This document shows, in pieces, positions 60,232 to 64,000 of a stretch of DNA of 64,000 nucleotides. Source of the stretch: Isoptericola cucumis (GTDB lineage Bacteria; Actinomycetota; Actinomycetes; Actinomycetales; Cellulomonadaceae); assembly GCF_014635665.1 (NCBI RefSeq), contig NZ_BMDG01000009.1, positions 62,001 through 126,000 of the forward strand, in the 5' to 3' direction. The notes under the pieces are model-generated. The model worked only from the letters and a program-made list of their open reading frames with translations, searched no databases and had not been told where the DNA came from. Made by a program: the position numbers and the translations under genes. The first letter of the stretch is position 1, and each line of letters begins with the position of its first letter.

Positions 60232-61530
60232 TCAGGACAGGACGGCGGCGAACGCCTCGTCGAGGATCGCCAGGCCGCGGCGCAGCTCGTCGTCGGTGAT
60301 GGTCAGCGGCGGCAGCAGCTTGACCACCTCGCCGTCGGGGCCGGAGGTCTCCACGAGCAGGCCGCGCTGGAACGCCTCGGCTGTGACGCGGCCGGCGAGC
60401 TCGCCGTCGGGCAGCTGCAGGCCGCGGGCCAGCCCGCGTCCCTTCGCCACGAGCTCGTGCTGTGAGTAGCGCGAGACGACCGAGTTGAAGTGGCTCTCGA
60501 TGAGGGCGCCCTTGGCGATCGTCGACCGCTCGAGGGTGTCGTCGGTCCAGTAGGTGCGCAGCGCCTCGGACGCCGTGGCGAAGGCGGGCGCGAAGCCGCG
60601 GAAGGTGCCGTTGTGCTCCCCGGGCTCGAAGATGTCCAGCTCGGGCCGCACGAGCGTGAGGGCGAGGGGCAGGCCGTAGCCGGAGATCGACTTGGACAGG
60701 CAGATGATGTCCGGCGTGATGCCGGCCTCCTCGAAGGAGAAGAACCCGCCGGTGCGGCCGCAGCCCATCTGGATGTCGTCGACGATGAGCAGGATGCCGT
60801 GCCGCTTGCACAGGTCGGCCAGGCCGCGCAGCCACTCTGCGCGGGCGGAGTTGATGCCGCCCTCGCCCTGCACCGACTCGACGATGACCGCCGCGGGCTC
60901 GTTGAGGCCGCTGCCGCCGTCCTCGAGCAGGCGCTCGAGGTAGACGAAGTCGTCCACGTCGCCGTTGAAGTAGTCGTCGTACGGCATCGGCGTGGCGTGC
61001 ACCAGCGGGATGCCGGCGCCGCCGCGCTTCATCGAGTTGCCGGTCACGGACAGCGCGCCCAGCGTCATGCCGTGGAAGGCGTTGGTGAAGGTGATGACCG
61101 ACTCGCGGCCCGTGACCTTGCGCGCCAGCTTGAGCGCGGCCTCGACGGCGTTCGCGCCGCCCGGGCCGGGGAACATGACCTTGTGGTCGAGCCCGCGCGG
61201 CTCGAGGATCACCTCGTGGAACGTCTCGAGGAACTCCCGGCGCGCCGTGGTGAGCATGTCGAGGCTGTGCACCATGCGGTCGTCGATGAGGTAGTCGAGG
61301 AGCACCTGCTTGAGACGCCGGTTGTTGTGCCCGTAGTTGAGCGACCCTGCTCCGGCGAAGAAGTCGAGGTAGGGGGTCCCGTCCTCCGCGTACACGGTGG
61401 CGTCGACGGCGCGGTCGAACACCGTCGGCCAGGCGCGCGAGTAGCTGCGCACCTCGGACTCGAGGGCGGTGAAGCCCGTGGGGTCGTCGGCGGAGTACAT
61501 CGAGGGGGCAGGGATGGTCGGGGATGTCAC
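60232..61530 (-). CDS. ectB: Diaminobutyrate-2-oxoglutarate transaminase
   Basis: The 432-residue class III aminotransferase makes 2,4-diaminobutyrate from aspartate semialdehyde. [20 protein letters not shown] binds the cofactor phosphate; the PLP lysine lies in [12 protein letters not shown]. The GTG at 61530 has AAGGAG 8 nt upstream and was preferred to the GTG at 61539, which sits directly on that Shine-Dalgarno. Middle gene of ectABC. Confidence 0.94.
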   Translation of the reverse strand: MTSPTIPAPSMYSADDPTGFTALESEVRSYSRAWPTVFDRAVDATVYAEDGTPYLDFFAGAGSLNYGHNNRRLKQVLLDYLIDDRMVHSLDMLTTARREFLETFHEVILEPRGLDHKVMFPGPGGANAVEAALKLARKVTGRESVITFTNAFHGMTLGALSVTGNSMKRGGAGIPLVHATPMPYDDYFNGDVDDFVYLERLLEDGGSGLNEPAAVIVESVQGEGGINSARAEWLRGLADLCKRHGILLIVDDIQMGCGRTGGFFSFEEAGITPDIICLSKSISGYGLPLALTLVRPELDIFEPGEHNGTFRGFAPAFATASEALRTYWTDDTLERSTIAKGALIESHFNSVVSRYSQHELVAKGRGLARGLQLPDGELAGRVTAEAFQRGLLVETSGPDGEVVKLLPPLTITDDELRRGLAILDEAFAAVLS

Positions 61531-61636
61531 GAAGGACACTCCTTGGGGTGGTGCGCGCCGGTGCGGTTTCGGTGTGAAGGGGCTGCGTCGTCACCTGCGC
61601 GCCGGACCGGCGCAACCCGAAGAGTGTGCGGCGCCG

Positions 61637-62197
61637 TCAGCGGCCGCGGATGCCGTCGATCACCAGCAGGGGCTCGGCCTCGTGGCCGTCCGGGAAGTGC
61701 GCCTCGGTGAAGCCGGTGGTCTCGGTGAGGGTGGCGCCGCGCCGCTCGGCCCAGCGGGAGAACAGGCGGCGGGACGCGACGTTGTCGGTCGTCACGGTGG
61801 TCTCCACGCGCGTGACGCCGGGGGAGCCGTCGACGGCCGCGTCCAGCAGCCGGGCGGCGACCCGCAGGCCGCGCATCCGCTCGTCGACCGCGACCTGCCA
61901 CACGAAGAGGCAGGAGGGGTCCTCGGGGAGCCGGTAGCCGGACAGGAATCCCACGGCCTCGGCGGACGCGCCGTCGCCCAGGACGGCGATCCGGGAGGTG
62001 CCCGCGAAGTGCCGGGCGAGCAGCAGATAGGCGTAGGACGAGTTGAGGTCCAACGACCCCGTGTCGCGGGCGAGGCGCCACATGGCGCCGCCGTCGGACG
62101 TCGTCGGGGTCCGGATCGTCACGTCCTGCGGTGGCGCTCCCTGGGGGCCGTGCTCGTCGGTCGGGTGGTTGGTCGTTGCGGTGTCCGTCGTGTCCAT
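61637..62197 (-). CDS. ectA: L-2,4-diaminobutyric acid acetyltransferase
   Basis: The 186-residue GNAT enzyme acetylates diaminobutyrate. The family segments LDLNSSYAYLLLARHFA and LFVWQVAVDERMRGLRVAARLL (acetyl-CoA loop) are visible. The ATG at 62197 was chosen; 62212 is a possible alternative. First gene of ectABC; no ectD hydroxylase gene lies beside it. Confidence 0.93.
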   Translation of the reverse strand: MDTTDTATTNHPTDEHGPQGAPPQDVTIRTPTTSDGGAMWRLARDTGSLDLNSSYAYLLLARHFAGTSRIAVLGDGASAEAVGFLSGYRLPEDPSCLFVWQVAVDERMRGLRVAARLLDAAVDGSPGVTRVETTVTTDNVASRRLFSRWAERRGATLTETTGFTEAHFPDGHEAEPLLVIDGIRGR

Positions 62198-62503
62198 ACC
62201 GCCATCGACCATAGACGAGTCCGGGGAAGAACCCCACCTGGGACATGACCCTTTCTCGACCGGGACCCGGTGAGCGGGCGGGGACTATTCGTTGCCAGGT
62301 CAACGGACAGGCGGGGGTCGGGGCGGCCCTGCCCGGACCGGTCATCCGTCTCGGATCGTGAGATTTCTCGGGGTCGCGTGCCCGGGGTGGGCCGTCTCCG
62401 GACATGCCGAGACCCGGGCCGTCGCGAGGCGCTCCCTGGGAGCGCCCGGCGTCGACCCGGGTCTCGGTGCGGTGCTCGGGGCCGCGGCGTCCGCGGCCGT
62501 CGC
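62198..62503. other. Intergenic region between greA and ectA with nested hairpin
   Basis: This 306-bp gap has no gene I can support. It must hold the ectA promoter. At 62408-62466 a nested structure is present: an outer 11-bp stem (62408-62418 with 62456-62466) around an inner 8-bp stem (62428-62435 with 62439-62446). It lies 38 bp downstream of the greA stop on the minus strand and is a probable greA terminator. Confidence 0.6.
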
Positions 62504-62986
62504 TCAGCTCGCGAACGGCGTCGCGGACTTGATCTCGACCGCGATCTCCTTGCCGCTCGGGGCGGTGTACGTCACCGTCTCGCCGATGCTGTGCCCGTCG
62601 ATCGCCGCACCCAGCGGCGACGTGGGGGAGTAGACGTCGAGGTCGGTGGTCCCGGCGATCTCGCGCGAACCCAGCAGGAACGTCATCTCGTCGCCGGCGA
62701 CGACCGCGTCCACCACCATCCCGGCCTCGACCATGCCGTCGTCCGCGGGCGTGCTGATCTGCACGTGGCGGAGCTTCTCGGTGAGCTCGCGGATGCGGGC
62801 CTCGTTCTTCGCCTGCTCCTCGCGCGCGGCGTGGTACCCGCCGTTCTCCTTGAGGTCGCCCTCGTCGCGGGCGGCGGCGATGCGCTCGGCGATCGCGGTG
62901 CGGGCCGGGCCGGAGAGGTGCTCCAGCTCGGCCTTCAGCCGGTCGTGAGCCTCCTGGGTGAGCCAGGTGACGGTGCTCTCGGTCAC
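62504..62986 (-). CDS. greA: Transcription elongation factor GreA
   Basis: The 160-residue protein rescues backtracked RNA polymerase. The N-terminal coiled coil carries the acidic tip (ARDEGDLKENGGYHAAREEQ); the C-terminal domain ends in SPLGAAIDGHSIGETV. The GTG at 62986 has AAAGGAGA upstream. The greA-DUF4307-mca order matches mycobacteria. Confidence 0.94.
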   Translation of the reverse strand: MTESTVTWLTQEAHDRLKAELEHLSGPARTAIAERIAAARDEGDLKENGGYHAAREEQAKNEARIRELTEKLRHVQISTPADDGMVEAGMVVDAVVAGDEMTFLLGSREIAGTTDLDVYSPTSPLGAAIDGHSIGETVTYTAPSGKEIAVEIKSATPFAS

Positions 62987-63167
62987 GAGGGCTCTCCTTT
63001 CGTGGTGCTCGTGGGCCTGCTCCGGGCCGCGCGCGTACGGCCGACGCGCGTCGGCACGCGCGTCGGTTGGTGCAGGACTGCGTGTGAATCCCTCAGGATA
63101 GCCCCGAAATCGAGCGGATCCCAAGGCTTTGCCCTGGGCGAACGTCCGGACCGTGGTCCCGCGACGC

Positions 63168-63593
63168 TCAGCTCGTGGTCGCGCAGTCCGCCACGACGGC
63201 CGTCGTGGCCTCCTCCGAGGTGTGGATCTGGACGGTGTAGGTGGAGGTCGACTCGTCGGCGGGGCCGACCGGCACGTCGAGCGTCCCCACCTGCGCGTAG
63301 CTGGGGGCCAGCGCGTCCACCGTGCAGACGGCCGTGGTGCCCGGCGGCATGTGCACCTGGAAGGTGATGTCGGTCCGCTCCGGGCCCTGGACCTCGAAGC
63401 CGACGGCGTCGAACGAGACCGGCTGGTCGCGGCTCTGGTCGAACGAGAACCAGGCCACCACCGCCACCGCGGCGGCGAGGCCCGCCACGACCGCCACGGT
63501 GCGCCCCCGCCCGGACCGTCGGCGGGGTGCGCGGGTGCCGTACCGGTCGGCCGGAGGCTCGGCCGGAGGGGTGGAGGTGCCGGGGTCGCTCAT
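63168..63593 (-). CDS. DUF4307 family membrane protein
   Basis: The 141-residue protein has one hydrophobic helix (about 31-49) after an Arg-rich cytoplasmic start, then an extracytoplasmic beta-rich domain with two cysteines (VCTVDAL, DCATTS) that may form a disulfide. The function is unknown. It lies between greA and the divergent mca gene, the conserved actinobacterial arrangement. Confidence 0.86.
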   Translation of the reverse strand: MSDPGTSTPPAEPPADRYGTRAPRRRSGRGRTVAVVAGLAAAVAVVAWFSFDQSRDQPVSFDAVGFEVQGPERTDITFQVHMPPGTTAVCTVDALAPSYAQVGTLDVPVGPADESTSTYTVQIHTSEEATTAVVADCATTS

Positions 63594-63642
63594 GGTGCAC
63601 CATTGTCCCTGAAGCCCGCTGCCGACCGACCCGGGAGGGACT

Positions 63643-64000
63643 GTGTCCTTCGCCCCGCACGAACCCCTTCGACTCATGGCGGTGCACGCGCACCCCGACG
63701 ACGAGTCCAGCAAGGGTGCCGCCACCACCGCGCGGTACGCCGCCGAGGGGGTCGAGGTGCTGGTCGTGACCTGCACCGGCGGCGAACGCGGGGACGTGCT
63801 CAACCCGAGCTTCGAGGTCCCCGAGGGGCACGAGTTCGACTCCGTCGAGGGCCGGCGCGCCGTGCGCCGCCTGGAGATGGCGGACGCCGCCGCGGCGCTC
63901 GGCGTCCGGCAGACGTGGCTCGGCTTCGTCGACTCCGGCCTGCCGGAGGGCGACCCGCTCCCGCCGCTGCCGGACGGCTGCTTCGCGCTGCAGCCCCTCG
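63643..64000 (+). CDS. mca: Mycothiol S-conjugate amidase, 5-prime part
   Basis: The first 119 residues are present; the gene runs off the window. The zinc-binding HAHPDDE motif follows LRLMAV near residue 14, and [17 protein letters not shown] is typical of Mca. The enzyme cleaves mycothiol conjugates of toxins so that the mercapturic acid can be exported. MshB is the close relative, but the [14 protein letters not shown] sequence and the neighbourhood favour Mca. The GTG at 63643 has GGGAGG upstream. Confidence 0.9.
   Translation, partial: MSFAPHEPLRLMAVHAHPDDESSKGAATTARYAAEGVEVLVVTCTGGERGDVLNPSFEVPEGHEFDSVEGRRAVRRLEMADAAAALGVRQTWLGFVDSGLPEGDPLPPLPDGCFALQPL

Overview
The window is about 64 kb of very GC-rich, densely coding DNA (short gaps, many GTG starts) from an actinobacterium. 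A partial mca gene at the right edge implies mycothiol. ectABC, YCII/ECF42 sigma modules and MPATG-anchored surface proteins fit a soil-type Micrococcales member, perhaps Promicromonosporaceae or Cellulomonadaceae; that placement is inference. I saw no rRNA, tRNA, insertion sequence, prophage or CRISPR array.

Left part (1-15 kb). A ClpP-type protease and a tandem pair of large cell-wall-anchored proteins lie on the minus strand. The downstream paralogue carries a PD-(D/E)XK-like nuclease motif (D193...E204-L-K206); in the other paralogue the E and K have been replaced. Next come an MFS exporter with a MarR-type operator, an RND efflux pump, a DUF418 gene with an apparent one-base frameshift, an ABC-2 exporter pair and a Bax-inhibitor-1 family protein.

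Middle (15-40 kb). A hydrolase-TetR-membrane protein operon is followed by the first YCII/ECF42 module. Then come an epoxide hydrolase opposite a CGNR zinc-finger regulator that has two operator copies, a DMT exporter opposite a LysR regulator, an FKBP isomerase, an rRNA-type methyltransferase, and DUF5997 opposite a LysR ligand-binding domain that lacks its HTH. BioY, an ATP-dependent DNA ligase, an HxlR/NAD(P)-oxidoreductase pair, DedA, a two-component system, an acyltransferase and MsrA follow. From 34.5 to 40.7 kb lies an unusual catabolic locus: LacI, two uncharacterised proteins, an MHS transporter, a Zn-dehydrogenase and a secreted PLD-like protein, with divergent promoters around a perfect 12-bp palindrome.

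Right part (40-64 kb). Secreted M4 and M6 metalloproteases flank a TrmB/LuxR-type regulator and a YdeI-like protein. Then come an AI-2E family permease, threonine ammonia-lyase, a second ECF42 module with two YCII proteins, and an alpha-galactosidase (GH4) and ABC-importer operon without its own ATPase, controlled by a divergent AraC regulator. A PQQ-like lipoprotein, the ectoine operon ectABC, greA, a DUF4307 protein and mca close the window; the greA-DUF4307-mca order is as in mycobacteria.

Two window-wide patterns stand out. At least fifteen genes have a -10-like hexamer exactly 6-7 nt before the start codon, as expected of leaderless transcripts. Both YCII/ECF42 modules are preceded by the same TGTCGA-N17-CG(A/T)C element.
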